Source: Solidesulfovibrio sp. (GTDB lineage Bacteria; Desulfobacterota; Desulfovibrionia; Desulfovibrionales; Desulfovibrionaceae). From it: 64,000 nt of DNA. Below, one piece after another: positions 1-9,646 of the stretch (within the stretch, counting starts at the first letter, position 1; every line of letters begins with the position of its first letter). The translations under genes and the position numbers were made by a program. The stretch spans positions 558,001-622,000 of the forward strand of contig NZ_JBCFBA010000001.1 in assembly GCF_038562415.1 (NCBI RefSeq), written 5' to 3'. The notes below the pieces were generated by a model. That model worked only from the letters and a program-made list of their open reading frames with translations. It searched no databases and was not told the origin of the DNA.

Positions 1-926
1 CAGGGGGCCAGGCGCCCCTGGTCCAGGCTGCCCGAGGCCAGCCAGGCCGCGCCGCCCAAGAGAAACACGCCCAGGGTGTGGGTCAGGGTGACGATGGCGC
101 CAAGGGCCAAGGCCTGGGCCGGGCTGCCCCGCGAACCGACCAGGTAGGCGCCGATCAGCGCCTTGCCATGCCCCGGGGTCAGGGCGTGGCCCGCGCCCCA
201 GGCAAAGGCCCCGAACAGCGCGGCCGCCATCAGCCCCGGGCTCCGACCGGCCGCGCCGGCCAGGGCCTCGAGCTCCTTTTCGCCCGGCAGCCGGGGCAGC
301 CCGGCCGCAACCGGCGCGCCGCCGAGCAGCCCAAGGCCCATGGCGAGCCCGGCGCCGCCGACGATGGTGCCCACGGCCAGGCGGATGGCGCCCGTCCGGC
401 CGCCGGCCAGCCGGGGCAGCCAGGCCGCGACCACGGCCACGACGGCCAGGCCCGTGGCCGCCACACCGGGAACGAATCGCCAGCCGGCCGGGGAAGCGGC
501 GAAATCCCCGCCGCCGCGCCAGCCCAGCACAAGCCCCATGACCAGGGCGGCCACGGCCGCGACCGGCCGGCCATGGCCCAGGCGCGGCGCGGCCATGACA
601 GCGAAGCCAAGGCCCACCGTGCCCAGGGCGTCGGCGTAAAACGAGGCCCGAGGCGCGGGGAAGCCCGAACCGGCCAGGATGCCGGCCGCCAGGGCCAAGG
701 GGAAAAGGACGATGGCCGCCCGGGAGGCGGCCTTGCCGCACTGGCCGGCCAGAAGGGCCAGGGCCAGCATGGGGAGCAGGTGCTCGGCCGAGGTCAGGGG
801 ATGGAGCAGGCCGGCGTAGAAATCCCCCACTGCGGCGCTGACCAGGTGGGCCCTGGCCGGCGCGGCGGCAAGGGTGGCGAGGAGCGTGAAAAAACCGGTG
901 GCCAGGATGCGGCGCGGGCTGGCCAT
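1..926 (-). CDS. HupE-like / NicO fusion membrane protein (C-terminus off the window)
   Basis: The frame is open from an ATG at 926 to the window edge, about 308 codons, so the C-terminus is missing. Residues 1-26 look like a signal peptide ending ARA before His27. A HupE/UreJ-like block follows (GLLHP near 39-43, then an acidic-His pair and hydrophobic helices). After several membrane helices and a short soluble stretch near 225, residues 247-253 read HALTPGH, the histidine signature of NicO/RcnA-type nickel-cobalt transporters, followed by a further helix. The start lies one base after the stop of the upstream HupE gene, so the two are probably co-translated. Family knowledge suggests Ni or Co movement across the inner membrane. 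Direction and metal are inferred. Confidence 0.75.
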   Translation of the reverse strand, partial: MASPRRILATGFFTLLATLAAAPARAHLVSAAVGDFYAGLLHPLTSAEHLLPMLALALLAGQCGKAASRAAIVLFPLALAAGILAGSGFPAPRASFYADALGTVGLGFAVMAAPRLGHGRPVAAVAALVMGLVLGWRGGGDFAASPAGWRFVPGVAATGLAVVAVVAAWLPRLAGGRTGAIRLAVGTIVGGAGLAMGLGLLGGAPVAAGLPRLPGEKELEALAGAAGRSPGLMAAALFGAFAWGAGHALTPGHGKALIGAYLVGSRGSPAQALALGAIVTLTHTLGVFLLGGAAWLASGSLDQGRLAP

Positions 927-927
927 G

Positions 928-1917
928 TCACCTCCCCCAAAAAACGGCCGTGCGGGCCAGGGTCAGATAGGCCCCGGCCGTGCCCACGACGTAGGCCGGG
1001 ACCAGCCCCGCCCAGGGCGGCAGGTGAAAGTCCAGGCGCGCCAGCGTCGCCCCAAGGCCCAGCAGCAGGCAGGCGAAGCCGAGCTGGCCCATTTCCACGC
1101 CGCAATTGAACCCGAGAAGCGCCGGGACGAGTTCCCGGGACGAAAGCCCAAGGCCCGTCAGGGAGCCGGCGAAACCGAACCCGTGGAGCAGCCCGAAAGC
1201 GAAGGCGGCCAGCCACGGCCAGCGCACGGTCAGGCTCGCCTCCCCCCGGCGGCGGCGCACGATCTCCGGCCCCAGAAACAGGATGCTCAAGGCCACCACG
1301 GCGTTGACCGCCGCAACCGGCACCGTGACCAGGCCGAAGCTGGCGGCGGCCAGGGTCAGGCTGTGGGCCACGGTGAAGGCCGTGACCGTGGCGAAAAGCG
1401 CCCGCCAGCCCGACACGAGGCACAAAAGCCCCAGGATGAAGAGCAGATGGTCGATGCCGTAGAGGATATGACGCAGGCCGGAACACAGGAAATCGACGAA
1501 ACCGGCCGGCGCGCCGCCAAGGACGGCCGCGTCGCGGCTGGGCGGCACGACCAGGGTCCGGGGCGGCCCATCGAGCGGGATCAGGCGCACCACCACGCCG
1601 GCCGTGGTGGCGTCGTGGCCGCGAAAGAGGATTTTTTTGCCTTCCAGCCCGCCCTCGGCTTCCACTCGCCAGGTCTCCAGGTGCCAGTCCGGCAAGTCGA
1701 CGGTGCGCGGCGCGGCAAGCGGGCGCGTCCCCTCGGGCAGGCGCAGGTCGAAGGGTAGGCGCAGGCCTTCGTAGAGCGGCGTGCGCCACAGGACGTCGTA
1801 GCGCCCCGGGGCGGCCTCGCGCAGCTCCAGGTAGGCCGGCCGCGTCTCGTGGGCCAGGGCCGGGCCGGCCAGGGCGAGCAGCAGGAAAAGCGCGGGCAGG
1901 CAGACGCGCCGTTTCAT
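928..1917 (-). CDS. HupE/UreJ-type membrane protein
   Basis: 329 residues. Residues 1-22 are a signal peptide, then about 125 residues of periplasmic beta-rich sequence starting HETRP. The C-terminal half has six or so hydrophobic helices. It carries the His-rich motifs typical of the longer HupE/UreJ_2 group: [11 protein letters not shown] near 150-160 and [11 protein letters not shown] further on. Such proteins are thought to supply nickel or cobalt for hydrogenase or urease, but most members are uncharacterised. The ATG overlaps the stop of the upstream isomerase gene (ATGA), and its own stop is one base from the next start. All three are therefore one operon. Confidence 0.8.
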   Translation of the reverse strand: MKRRVCLPALFLLLALAGPALAHETRPAYLELREAAPGRYDVLWRTPLYEGLRLPFDLRLPEGTRPLAAPRTVDLPDWHLETWRVEAEGGLEGKKILFRGHDATTAGVVVRLIPLDGPPRTLVVPPSRDAAVLGGAPAGFVDFLCSGLRHILYGIDHLLFILGLLCLVSGWRALFATVTAFTVAHSLTLAAASFGLVTVPVAAVNAVVALSILFLGPEIVRRRRGEASLTVRWPWLAAFAFGLLHGFGFAGSLTGLGLSSRELVPALLGFNCGVEMGQLGFACLLLGLGATLARLDFHLPPWAGLVPAYVVGTAGAYLTLARTAVFWGR

Positions 1918-2816
1918 GGCGCGCCCGGGGCCGTATCCGGCAGGGCCACGGCGTAGCGCGCCCGGGCGGCGGCGTAGGCCCGCTGCCGGCTCTCCTCCCG
2001 GCGCTCCCGGCGCCAGGCGTCCAGGGCCTGGTCCCGTGCCGCCTCGAAGGGCAAGGCCTTGCCGGGCGTACGGGCCTCGACAAAAACCAGGGCATAGCCG
2101 CCGGCGACCGCCACCGGCCCCTGCCAGGAACCGGCGGGCAGCCGGCCCAGGGCCTCGGCCAGTTCCGGGCCGTAGAGGCCGGCCGCCTCGTCCGGGCTCA
2201 TGGCTTCGGCCCGGGGAGGCAATTCCGTGACATCGCCCAGGCCCTGGACATCGCCCTGGCCGTCGGATTTGCCGGCCAGGGCGTCGCGGGCCAGGATGGC
2301 CTCTTCCTTGGCCTTGCCGCCGCGCAGCCGGTCGGAAAAATAAAGCGTGGCAAAGGTCGCCTCCCTTGGCGGGGCGAACTGTCCGGCCCGGGCGGCGTAC
2401 CAGTCCCGCAACGCGGCCTCGGTCGGCTCCCCCGCCTCCCCGGCGCTGGCCCAGAGGGAGTTCATGCGCTCCACCAGCCGGCGGCGCACCAGGATGTCCT
2501 GGCGGTCCAGGCCGGCGGCCAGGGCCTCGCGAAAGGCGACCTCCTCGCGCACCTGGTCGTCGACCAGGCGCGCGAGCTCCTCGGGGCCGGGGTCGCGGTT
2601 CCACTGGCTGCGCCACAGCCCGGACAGCTGGCGCAGGTCGTCGGCGGAGAGTTCGATGCGCCGGGCCGCGTCCGGGCCGGACGCCGGTCTCGCGCGCCAG
2701 TCGGCCAGGACGAACAGGGCCAGGCCGAGCACCAGGAAATGCAGGAGCGGCTCGCGCAACAAACGGGCGAGCAGGGAGGGCGTCGAACCGGGGGTCGCCA
2801 AAGGAGCGCGGCGCAT
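1914..2816 (-). CDS. PpiC-type peptidyl-prolyl cis-trans isomerase, membrane-anchored
   Basis: 300 residues. A single hydrophobic segment near residues 22-40 is an N-terminal anchor. The following region has the SurA/PpiC-like helical pattern, with QWNRDPGPEEL and RRRLVERMN. A parvulin-like rotamase stretch covers about 150-280, including GDVTELPP and GPVAVAGGYALVFVEARTPG. It would act in the periplasm on folding of exported proteins. It is the first gene of the operon with the two HupE-type genes. A PpiC protein beside HupE is a recurrent pairing from memory, suggesting it helps fold the HupE ectodomain. That role is inference. Confidence 0.75.
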   Translation of the reverse strand: MRRAPLATPGSTPSLLARLLREPLLHFLVLGLALFVLADWRARPASGPDAARRIELSADDLRQLSGLWRSQWNRDPGPEELARLVDDQVREEVAFREALAAGLDRQDILVRRRLVERMNSLWASAGEAGEPTEAALRDWYAARAGQFAPPREATFATLYFSDRLRGGKAKEEAILARDALAGKSDGQGDVQGLGDVTELPPRAEAMSPDEAAGLYGPELAEALGRLPAGSWQGPVAVAGGYALVFVEARTPGKALPFEAARDQALDAWRRERREESRQRAYAAARARYAVALPDTAPGAP

Positions 2817-3063
2817 GCCGCCCTTTGACCCGGTCGGGCCGCCTTTGGCAAGGGGTGTCCTTTTTCCCTCGGGTCCCCCCGTCCGTCCCGGGGGATCCCG
2901 GCATCTTCGATTTGACCGGCCCTTGCCGTTGCGTCATAACGGTCGCCATGCATCTCGCGCAGTTGCCCCGGCCAGGCGTCGCGACGGTTCCCGGCGCCTG
3001 GCCGCGGGCCAAATCCCCTCGCAGTCGCCACGCCCACCCCGCCGTCACGGACGGAGTTTCGCC

Positions 3064-4128
3064 ATGCGACCCGTAGCAGCCAGTCTGTGTGCCGTCCTGC
3101 TCGCCGCGACCCTCGGCCTGTTGCCGGCCTGCGTCAAAACGGCCGGCCAGCCCGAACAACGCCCCGAGGCCCGGTCCGAGCCGGCCCCAAGCGCCGCCGA
3201 GGCCGAGGTCAAGCCCGTTCCCGAACCCGCCCCGCCGGCCGCCGCCCCGCCGGCCAACCTGGCCCTGGACGTCCCGCCGGCCGCGCCGTCGGCGCCTGCG
3301 GCCTCGCCCGAGGAATTGACGAAAAAAACCCTGGAGCCCAAGCCCGTCCAGGCCGCCGCCCTGCCCCAGCCCAAAAGCGAGCCGGCCACCCCGCCGCCGG
3401 CCGAGGCGAAAACCAAGGCCGAGGACGCCGCCGCGGCCACGGCCGAAGCCTCTCCCGGGCGCAAGGCCGCCGAAACCCCGTCACCTGGCGCAACGCGGGC
3501 CCAGGCCCCGTCCGTGGCCGTGGTGGGCGATTCCCTGGCCGTGGGCGTGGGCATGACCATGGCCCAGCGCCTGGAGGGGGGCCACGGCCTGGGCTGCCAG
3601 CCCCTGGGCAAGGTGTCCACGGGGCTGATCAACAAGAAGTTCTTCGACTGGGAGAAAAAGCTGTCCGAACTGGTGGCCAAGGAAAAGCTGGCCGCCGTGG
3701 TGGTGGTCATGGGCGGCAACGACGCCAACAACGCCATCGGCGGCAAGCAGCCGGGCAGCCCGCAATGGGCCGAGGCCTACCGCGCCAAGGCCGAGAGCTT
3801 TTTGCGCATCGCCTCGGGCGCCGGGGTCAAGGTCGTCTGGGTGGGGCTGCCGGCCATGCGCGACGCCGCCTACAACGGCCGGGTCGGCGCGGTCAACGCC
3901 GCGGCCAAGGAGGCCTGCGCCGCGGTCGGCGGCTGCGCCTACCTGGAGGCCTCGGCCCTTTTCACCGACGCCTCGGGCAACTACGTCCAGGCCAAGGACA
4001 TCGGCGGCAAGCACGTGTCGCTTCGGGCCAAGGACGGCGTGCACATGACCATGACCGGCTACGACCTGCTGTGCGGACAGGTGCTCGAAAAGCTCTCGGC
4101 CACGGGCGCCCTGCCGGCCGGGCAATGA
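3064..4128 (+). CDS. SGNH/GDSL-family lipoprotein (DUF459-like)
   Basis: 354 residues. The start is the ATG at 3064, giving a lipoprotein signal with LLPAC lipobox and Cys23. Upstream in-frame sequence does not look like protein. Residues 24-150 are a Pro/Ala/Glu-rich linker, consistent with a spacer across the periplasm. The catalytic domain follows with the nucleophile block VVGDSLAVG near 153-161, the oxyanion block MGGNDANN near 215-222 and the DGVHMT block near 324 supplying Asp and His. This is the SGNH hydrolase set, most like the DUF459/OafB-type group linked to cell-wall or polysaccharide acyl groups. The substrate is unknown. It is divergent from the isomerase operon and 23 bases before the next plus-strand gene. 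Confidence 0.8.
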   Translation: MRPVAASLCAVLLAATLGLLPACVKTAGQPEQRPEARSEPAPSAAEAEVKPVPEPAPPAAAPPANLALDVPPAAPSAPAASPEELTKKTLEPKPVQAAALPQPKSEPATPPPAEAKTKAEDAAAATAEASPGRKAAETPSPGATRAQAPSVAVVGDSLAVGVGMTMAQRLEGGHGLGCQPLGKVSTGLINKKFFDWEKKLSELVAKEKLAAVVVVMGGNDANNAIGGKQPGSPQWAEAYRAKAESFLRIASGAGVKVVWVGLPAMRDAAYNGRVGAVNAAAKEACAAVGGCAYLEASALFTDASGNYVQAKDIGGKHVSLRAKDGVHMTMTGYDLLCGQVLEKLSATGALPAGQ

Positions 4129-4151
4129 ACCGATCCGTTGGGAGGAGACGC

Positions 4152-5015
4152 ATGGCGACGAAAATCGGATTTCTGGGACTGGGCATCATGGGAACGGCCA
4201 TGTCGCGCAACTGCCTCAAGGCGGGGTACGACGTCATGGTCTGGAACCGCTCCAAGGAGCCTGTGGCGGCGCTGGCCGCAGCCGGGGCCCGGGTCGCGGC
4301 CACGCCGGCCGAGGCCGCCGCCTACGGCGAGGTGGTCATCGTCATGCTGACCGGTCCCGAAGCCTGCCAGGCCGTGCTGTTCGGCCCGCACGGCGCGGCC
4401 GAAAGCCTCGGCCCCGGCAAAGTCGTGGTCAACATGAGCACCATTTCCCCGGCCTACGCCCGCCAGGCGGCGGCAGGCGTGCGGGCCACGGGCGCGGACT
4501 ACCTGGACGCGCCGGTTTCGGGCTCCAAGAAGCCGGCCGAGGAAGGCACCCTCGTCATCCTGGCCGGCGGCGAGGAGGCGACCATCACCGCCGTGGAGCC
4601 GGTGCTCCTGGCCATGGGCAAGAAAGTGGCCCGTTGCGGCGAGGCCGGCATGGGCTCGACCATGAAGATCACGGTCAACGTGCTGCTCGGGGCCCTGGCC
4701 GAGGGCCTGGCCGAGACGGTGCGCCTGGGCGAGGCCCTGGGCATTTCGCGCGACGCCCTCCTGGACGTGATCCTGGCCGGCCCCATGGCCAACGAACTCT
4801 ATCGCCTCAAGGCCCCCATGCTGCGCTCCGACACCTACCCGCCCCAGTTCCCGGCCAAGCACATGGCCAAGGACCTGCGCTTCGCCAAGGAAGCGGCCGC
4901 GGCGGCCGGGGCGGTCGCGCCCACCCTGGCCGTGCTGACGGCGCTGTACGACAAGCTCGTGGACACCGGCCTTGGCGACGCGGATTTCGCCTCCGTCATC
5001 AAGGCCCTCGCCTGA
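4152..5015 (+). CDS. 3-hydroxyisobutyrate dehydrogenase-family NAD(P) oxidoreductase
   Basis: 287 residues, the usual length for beta-hydroxyacid dehydrogenases. The N-terminal Rossmann motif GFLGLGIMG is at 6-14, the substrate-binding signature DAPVSGSKKPAEEGTL is near 117-132, and the catalytic lysine is Lys172 in GSTMKITVN. The PVSGSKKPAEEG form and the ending are closest to the glyoxylate / succinic semialdehyde reductase (GLYR) branch. That would make it an NADPH-dependent aldehyde or glyoxylate reductase in the cytoplasm. Exact substrate cannot be read from sequence. A strong GGAGGAG ribosome site lies at 4141-4147. Confidence 0.85.
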   Translation: MATKIGFLGLGIMGTAMSRNCLKAGYDVMVWNRSKEPVAALAAAGARVAATPAEAAAYGEVVIVMLTGPEACQAVLFGPHGAAESLGPGKVVVNMSTISPAYARQAAAGVRATGADYLDAPVSGSKKPAEEGTLVILAGGEEATITAVEPVLLAMGKKVARCGEAGMGSTMKITVNVLLGALAEGLAETVRLGEALGISRDALLDVILAGPMANELYRLKAPMLRSDTYPPQFPAKHMAKDLRFAKEAAAAAGAVAPTLAVLTALYDKLVDTGLGDADFASVIKALA

Positions 5016-5141
5016 GCGCCCGCCCATCCCGCCCGGCCTCCGACACCCGCCGGGGGCCGGGACATGGCCTCATGGACACCCGATGCCCCGGCTTCGCTGC
5101 GCCGCCCCGTCCCCGCGCCCTGCCGGCGAAAGGAGCGGCCG

Positions 5142-6155
5142 ATGATTTCCGTGGTCATGCCGGTGCGAAACGCCGCCGCCAGCCTGCCGGCCGCCCTGGA
5201 CAGCCTGTTCGCCCAGACGCTGGGCGATTTCGAAATCGTGGCCGTCGATGACGGCTCCACCGACGGCGGGGCGACCCGGGCGGTGCTGCGCGCCCACGCC
5301 CGGCGCGACGCCCGCCTGCGCGTCCTCGACAGGCCTCACGGCGGCATCGTGGCGGCCTTGACGGCCGGGCTCGCCGCCGCCCGGGGCGACGCCATCGCCC
5401 GCATGGACGCCGACGACGTCTGCCACCCCCGGCGCCTGGAACGCCAGGCGGCCTTTCTCGACGCCCATCCCGAGGTCGGCCTGGTGTCCTGCCTGGCCGC
5501 CTTCGGCGGCGACCCCGAGGCGGCCCGGGGCTACAAGGCCCATCTCGACTGGGCCAACGGCCTCGTCACGCCCGGGGACATCCGCCTGGGCCTTTTTCGC
5601 GAATCCCCCCTGCCCCATCCCACGGTGATGTTCCGGGCCGAACTGCCGGGGCGGCTGGGCGGCTACCGCCAGGGGCCGTTTCCCGAGGACTACGAGTTGT
5701 GGCTGCGCTGGAGCGAGGCCGGCGTGGCCATGGCCAAGCTGCCCGAGGCCCTGGTCGTCTGGAACGATCCGCCGGGGCGGCTGTCCCGCACCGACCCGCG
5801 CTACGACCCCGAGGCCTTCCACCGGATAAAAGCCGGCTACCTGGCCCGCCAGCTGGCCCGCATCAACCCCCATCACCCCACGATCCTCGTGGCCGGGGCC
5901 GGGCGCATCACCCGGCGGCGGGCCGAACACCTGCTCGCTCATGGCGTGGCCATCACGGCCTGGCTCGACATCGATCCCCGGAAAGTGGGCAAGGTCGTGG
6001 CCGGCCGGCCCGTGCTGGCCCTGTCCGAGGTGCCGCCGCCGTCGGCCTGCTTTGTCGTGCCCTATGTGGCCAGCCGCGGGGCGACGGAAGACATCGCCGC
6101 GTTCCTGACGCGGCGCGGCTTCGTCCTGGGCCGGTCCTTTCTGCCGGCCGCCTGA
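5142..6155 (+). CDS. Family 2 glycosyltransferase with a C-terminal Rossmann-like domain
   Basis: 337 residues. The start at 5142 is preceded by GAAAGGAG. The GT2 (GT-A) domain covers about 1-230 and begins with ISVVMPVRNAA. The nucleotide-sugar motif VAVDDGSTDG is near 31-40, the metal-binding RMDADDVCHP block is near 87-96, and FPEDYELWLRW is near 178-188. The last 90 residues are different: they start TILVAGAGRITRRRAEHL and run on with alternating beta/alpha elements, like the nucleotide-binding half of PglD-type or CoA-binding proteins. No membrane segment is seen. The acceptor is unknown. Most likely it acts on surface polysaccharide or another cell-envelope glycan. Confidence 0.8.
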   Translation: MISVVMPVRNAAASLPAALDSLFAQTLGDFEIVAVDDGSTDGGATRAVLRAHARRDARLRVLDRPHGGIVAALTAGLAAARGDAIARMDADDVCHPRRLERQAAFLDAHPEVGLVSCLAAFGGDPEAARGYKAHLDWANGLVTPGDIRLGLFRESPLPHPTVMFRAELPGRLGGYRQGPFPEDYELWLRWSEAGVAMAKLPEALVVWNDPPGRLSRTDPRYDPEAFHRIKAGYLARQLARINPHHPTILVAGAGRITRRRAEHLLAHGVAITAWLDIDPRKVGKVVAGRPVLALSEVPPPSACFVVPYVASRGATEDIAAFLTRRGFVLGRSFLPAA

Positions 6156-6249
6156 ACGATGAACCATCCTCGGCGTCGCCCTTGCAATCCTTGATTCACT
6201 TCATTAGGTTGGGCACGATATCGTCTCTGCGACGTCCGTGGAGCTCTCC

Positions 6250-9200
6250 ATGACATGGCCACGATTGCATAGCCTGCGAACACGCGTCCTTCTGCTTGTT
6301 GTGTTGGTGCTGACGCCGGCGATCGTTCTTCATGTCATTTCCGCTCTGGAAAAACGCGTCATGGCCAGGCAGGTCGCCGGCGACAACCTGCAAAACATCA
6401 CGGCGCTTCTGGCTTCCAACATTGGAACGTTACTGCAATCCTACGGAGAAGCCCTCAACGGCCTGACGCTGCTTCCGGAAATCCGTTCCATGCAGGCCGA
6501 ATCCGCCCGCCCTTCCCTGTTCAAGGCCAAGGAGGTTTTTCCCGTCTTCGCCAGCATCACCTTGCTGCGCCCCGACGGTTCCATCGTCGCCTCGACGCTT
6601 CGCGAAGACCCGGCCTTAAACTACGCCGACCGTCCCTGGGTACGGCGCGCCCTGGCCGACGACGCCCTGGCCCTGGGCGGCTTCTCCGCCGGCAAGCGCA
6701 GCGGCCTGCCCGGCACGGCCCTGGCCTATCCGGTGCGCGACCAGGCGGGAAACGTGGTCGGTGTCTGCACCGTCGCCTTGCACCTCGAATGGTTCCTGCG
6801 CCTGTTCGCCGGTAAGGGCATGCCCCCGGACAGCCGCATCACCCTTTTCGACGACACGGGCGTCATCCTGGCCAACTGGCCGCAATCGCCGCAGGAAATC
6901 GGCAGCGTCCTGCCCGGGGCCATCCAGGCCATGGCCCGCGACCAGGGCTATCCCCCGCCGCCGATGTCCGGCAAGGAGCCTGACGGAAAAGACTTTTTCT
7001 ATGCCCTGGCCCGCGTGACCATCGCGCCCCGCACCGCCTGGTATCTGCGCGTCGGCCTGCCGCAGCGCGTGGTCGTGGAACCCCTGGACGCCGCCATGCA
7101 TCTGGACTTGGCCCTTTTCGCCATGGTGGTGGCCGTGGCCCTGTTCGTCGCGCACCGGTTCAGCCGGGCCTTTCTGCTGCTGCCGGCCGCCAAGCTGGCC
7201 CGCATGGCCAAGGCCATGGCCGTGGGCGACCTCGACCGTCGCTGCGACATGGGGCAAGGCCACGGCGAGCTGTCCGAACTGGGCGCCTCCCTGGACGCCA
7301 TGGCCGACACGCTGCGCGAACGCGTCCGCTTCACCCAGGAAGTCCTGGACGCCATTCCGGCCCTGGTCTTCTACAAAGGCCTCGACGGCCGCTTCCTTGG
7401 CGTCAACAAGGCCTACGAGGAGTCCATCCAGTCCCTGGACGCCATCCGGGGCAAGCGCGCCGCCGAGGTCCAACCGCCGCAGTTGGCCGTGATCTGCGAG
7501 GCCACGGACCGCAAGGTCCTGGCCACGCCCGAACGGACGGTCCAGTTCGAGACGGCCGCCACCTTCCGGGACGGTTCCCGGCACGACCTGCTGGTCTTCA
7601 AATCCCTGTTCTACAGCGCCTCGGGCGAATCGGCCGGCATTGTGGGCGTGGGCCTGGACATCACCGTCCGCAACCGGTCCGAACAGGCCCTGGCCGCTTC
7701 GCAAACGCGCTACCGGGCCTTGCTGACCTCCATGCGCGACGGGTTTACCGTGGTGGACCGCGACGACCGCATCGTGGAAACCAATCCGGCTTTCTGTGAA
7801 ATGCTCGGCTATCCGGCCGAGGAACTGTGCCGGATGACTTACAAGGACATCACGCCCGAAAAATGGCACGTGGCGGAAGAGGCGATCCTGCGCGAAAGCG
7901 TCGATACCCGGGGGTTTTCGGACATCTTCGAAAAGCAGTACCGCCGCCGCGACGGCCAGGTCTTTCCGGTGGCCTTGCGCCTGCACCGCTACCCCGCCGT
8001 GGCCGACGATTCCCGTCGCTATTTCGCCATCGTGCGCGACGTGACCGAGGCGAAAGCCATCGAAAACGACCTGCGCGCGGCCAAGGAGGAGGCCGAAAAG
8101 GCCAACCGGGCCAAAAGCGATTTCCTGGCCAAGATGAGCCACGACATCCGAACCCCCCTGCACGCCGTCATCGGCATGACCGAACTGACGCTCGGCACCG
8201 ACCTCTCCCCGGCCCAGCGCGACGCCTTGGAAACCGCCCGGGAATCGGCCGCCACCCTGCTCGACCTCATAAACGACATCCTCGACATCTCCCGCATCGA
8301 GGCCCGCAAGCTGGAACTCAATAGCGAAGTCTTCGACCTGCGCCGCACCCTGGCCGCGACCGTGCGCTCCATGCGCCCGCAGGCCGCGCGCAAGGGGCTT
8401 TTCCTGCGCCTGTCCGTGGATCCGCGCGTGTCCCGCCACGTCCTGGGCGACCAGATCCGCTTGCGGCAGATCCTGGTCAACCTCGTCGGCAACGGTATCA
8501 AATTCACGGAAAAAGGCGGCGTGGCCGTCACCGTGCGCCCGCCGGCGGTGACCAGCGCTTCCCAGGGCGACGCCATGCTGGAATTTTCCGTGACCGACAC
8601 GGGCATGGGCATCGCGCCGGACCGGCTCAGCCGCATTTTCGAAATATTCACCCAGGCCGACGCCACGGTTTCCAAACGCTACGGCGGCACGGGCCTGGGA
8701 CTGGCCATCTGCCGGGAACTGACCCGGCTCATGCGGGGCAGCCTCGTCCCGGAAAGCACCCCCGGCCAGGGCAGCACCTTCCACCTGTGCCTGCCCCTGC
8801 CCGGGATGGCGTCCCCGGGGCCGGACAGGACCATGGCCGCCCCGCCGGACGTCCGCCCCCGCGCCGCCAGGCCCTTGCGCATCCTGCTGGCCGAGGACAA
8901 CCCGGTCAACGTCAAGGTGGCCACCACCTACTTGAACCGCCGGGGGTACACTTTCGCGGCCGCGCCAAACGGGATCGAGGCCTTGATGCGCCTGGCCGAG
9001 GAGGCCTTCGACGTGGTCCTCATGGACCTGGAAATGCCCGAATGCGACGGCCTGGAGGCCACCAGGCGGCTTCGCGACGGCGAGGCCGGCGAAAAAAACC
9101 GCGACATTCCGGTCATCGCCATGACCGCCCATGCCTTAAGCGGCGTGCGCCAGCGTTGCCTGGAGGCCGGCATGACCGACTACCTGTCCAAGCCCCTGGA

Positions 9201-9636
9201 TTTCAAGGCGCTCGACGAACTGCTTTCGCGCATTGCCGGCAATGCGCGAAAGGCGGGGGCCGCCCCGGTCAGCCCCTCGGCCGACGCACCCGATTTGGAT
9301 ACGGACACCGCCCTGGCCCGCCTGGGTGGCGACACGGAGCTGCTCAAGGAACTGGAAAAGGACTTCCTGCGCCAGTTCCCGCGCAAGCTGCGTCAAATCG
9401 CCCTGTGCCGGGACCGGGAAAACTGGGACGAAGCGGCTCTGGCCGCCCATTCGCTCAAAAACATCGCCGGCGCGGTGGGGGCCGAGGCGGCCCGCCTCCT
9501 GGCCGGGCGGCTGGAGGAAGCCCTGCGCCGGGCCGAGGCCACCGAGGAACTGCTGGCGCCCCTGGCCAAGACCCTGCAACGGGCCGGCCAAACCATGGCC
9601 CACCGGCCGAGCCCGCCCGCCTCCACCGGCTCGTAG
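6250..9636 (+). CDS. Hybrid sensor histidine kinase (Cache-HAMP-PAS-PAS-HK-REC-HPt)
   Basis: 1128 residues. The ATG at 6250 is preferred over an in-frame GTG at 6238, because the GGAG at 6240-6243 is correctly placed as its ribosome site. Membrane helix about 9-29, a periplasmic Cache-like sensor to about 284, second helix about 285-305, then HAMP. Two PAS domains follow (about 365-475 and 480-605). The HisKA block SHDIRTPLHAVIG has phospho-acceptor His631, and the ATPase has boxes LVGNGIKF, DTGMGIA and GGTGLGLAIC. The receiver domain has Asp926 in LMDLEMPE and a YLSKPLD end. The HPt domain has His1067 in AHSLKN. It is a complete phosphorelay. The final output regulator is not encoded nearby. 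Confidence 0.92.
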   Translation: MTWPRLHSLRTRVLLLVVLVLTPAIVLHVISALEKRVMARQVAGDNLQNITALLASNIGTLLQSYGEALNGLTLLPEIRSMQAESARPSLFKAKEVFPVFASITLLRPDGSIVASTLREDPALNYADRPWVRRALADDALALGGFSAGKRSGLPGTALAYPVRDQAGNVVGVCTVALHLEWFLRLFAGKGMPPDSRITLFDDTGVILANWPQSPQEIGSVLPGAIQAMARDQGYPPPPMSGKEPDGKDFFYALARVTIAPRTAWYLRVGLPQRVVVEPLDAAMHLDLALFAMVVAVALFVAHRFSRAFLLLPAAKLARMAKAMAVGDLDRRCDMGQGHGELSELGASLDAMADTLRERVRFTQEVLDAIPALVFYKGLDGRFLGVNKAYEESIQSLDAIRGKRAAEVQPPQLAVICEATDRKVLATPERTVQFETAATFRDGSRHDLLVFKSLFYSASGESAGIVGVGLDITVRNRSEQALAASQTRYRALLTSMRDGFTVVDRDDRIVETNPAFCEMLGYPAEELCRMTYKDITPEKWHVAEEAILRESVDTRGFSDIFEKQYRRRDGQVFPVALRLHRYPAVADDSRRYFAIVRDVTEAKAIENDLRAAKEEAEKANRAKSDFLAKMSHDIRTPLHAVIGMTELTLGTDLSPAQRDALETARESAATLLDLINDILDISRIEARKLELNSEVFDLRRTLAATVRSMRPQAARKGLFLRLSVDPRVSRHVLGDQIRLRQILVNLVGNGIKFTEKGGVAVTVRPPAVTSASQGDAMLEFSVTDTGMGIAPDRLSRIFEIFTQADATVSKRYGGTGLGLAICRELTRLMRGSLVPESTPGQGSTFHLCLPLPGMASPGPDRTMAAPPDVRPRAARPLRILLAEDNPVNVKVATTYLNRRGYTFAAAPNGIEALMRLAEEAFDVVLMDLEMPECDGLEATRRLRDGEAGEKNRDIPVIAMTAHALSGVRQRCLEAGMTDYLSKPLDFKALDELLSRIAGNARKAGAAPVSPSADAPDLDTDTALARLGGDTELLKELEKDFLRQFPRKLRQIALCRDRENWDEAALAAHSLKNIAGAVGAEAARLLAGRLEEALRRAEATEELLAPLAKTLQRAGQTMAHRPSPPASTGS

Positions 9637-9646
9637 GCTCCGGGTG

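Noticed and set aside
78-1109. Long plus-strand open frame opposite the HupE genes
   Set aside because: Composition is dominated by Gly, Arg, Pro, Ala and Gln with no domain, and the minus-strand frame reads as clear HupE/NicO sequence. It is an antisense shadow of GC-rich coding DNA.
2871-2898. Imperfect GGGTCCCCC / GGGGGATCCC dyad upstream of the isomerase operon
   Set aside because: Unequal arms and runs of G and C in GC-rich DNA; does not resemble a NikR site. Too weak to list.
1918-3159. N-terminal extension of the HupE frame on the minus strand
   Set aside because: The extension is low-complexity and overlaps the isomerase gene in another frame. The ATG at 1917 gives a proper signal peptide.
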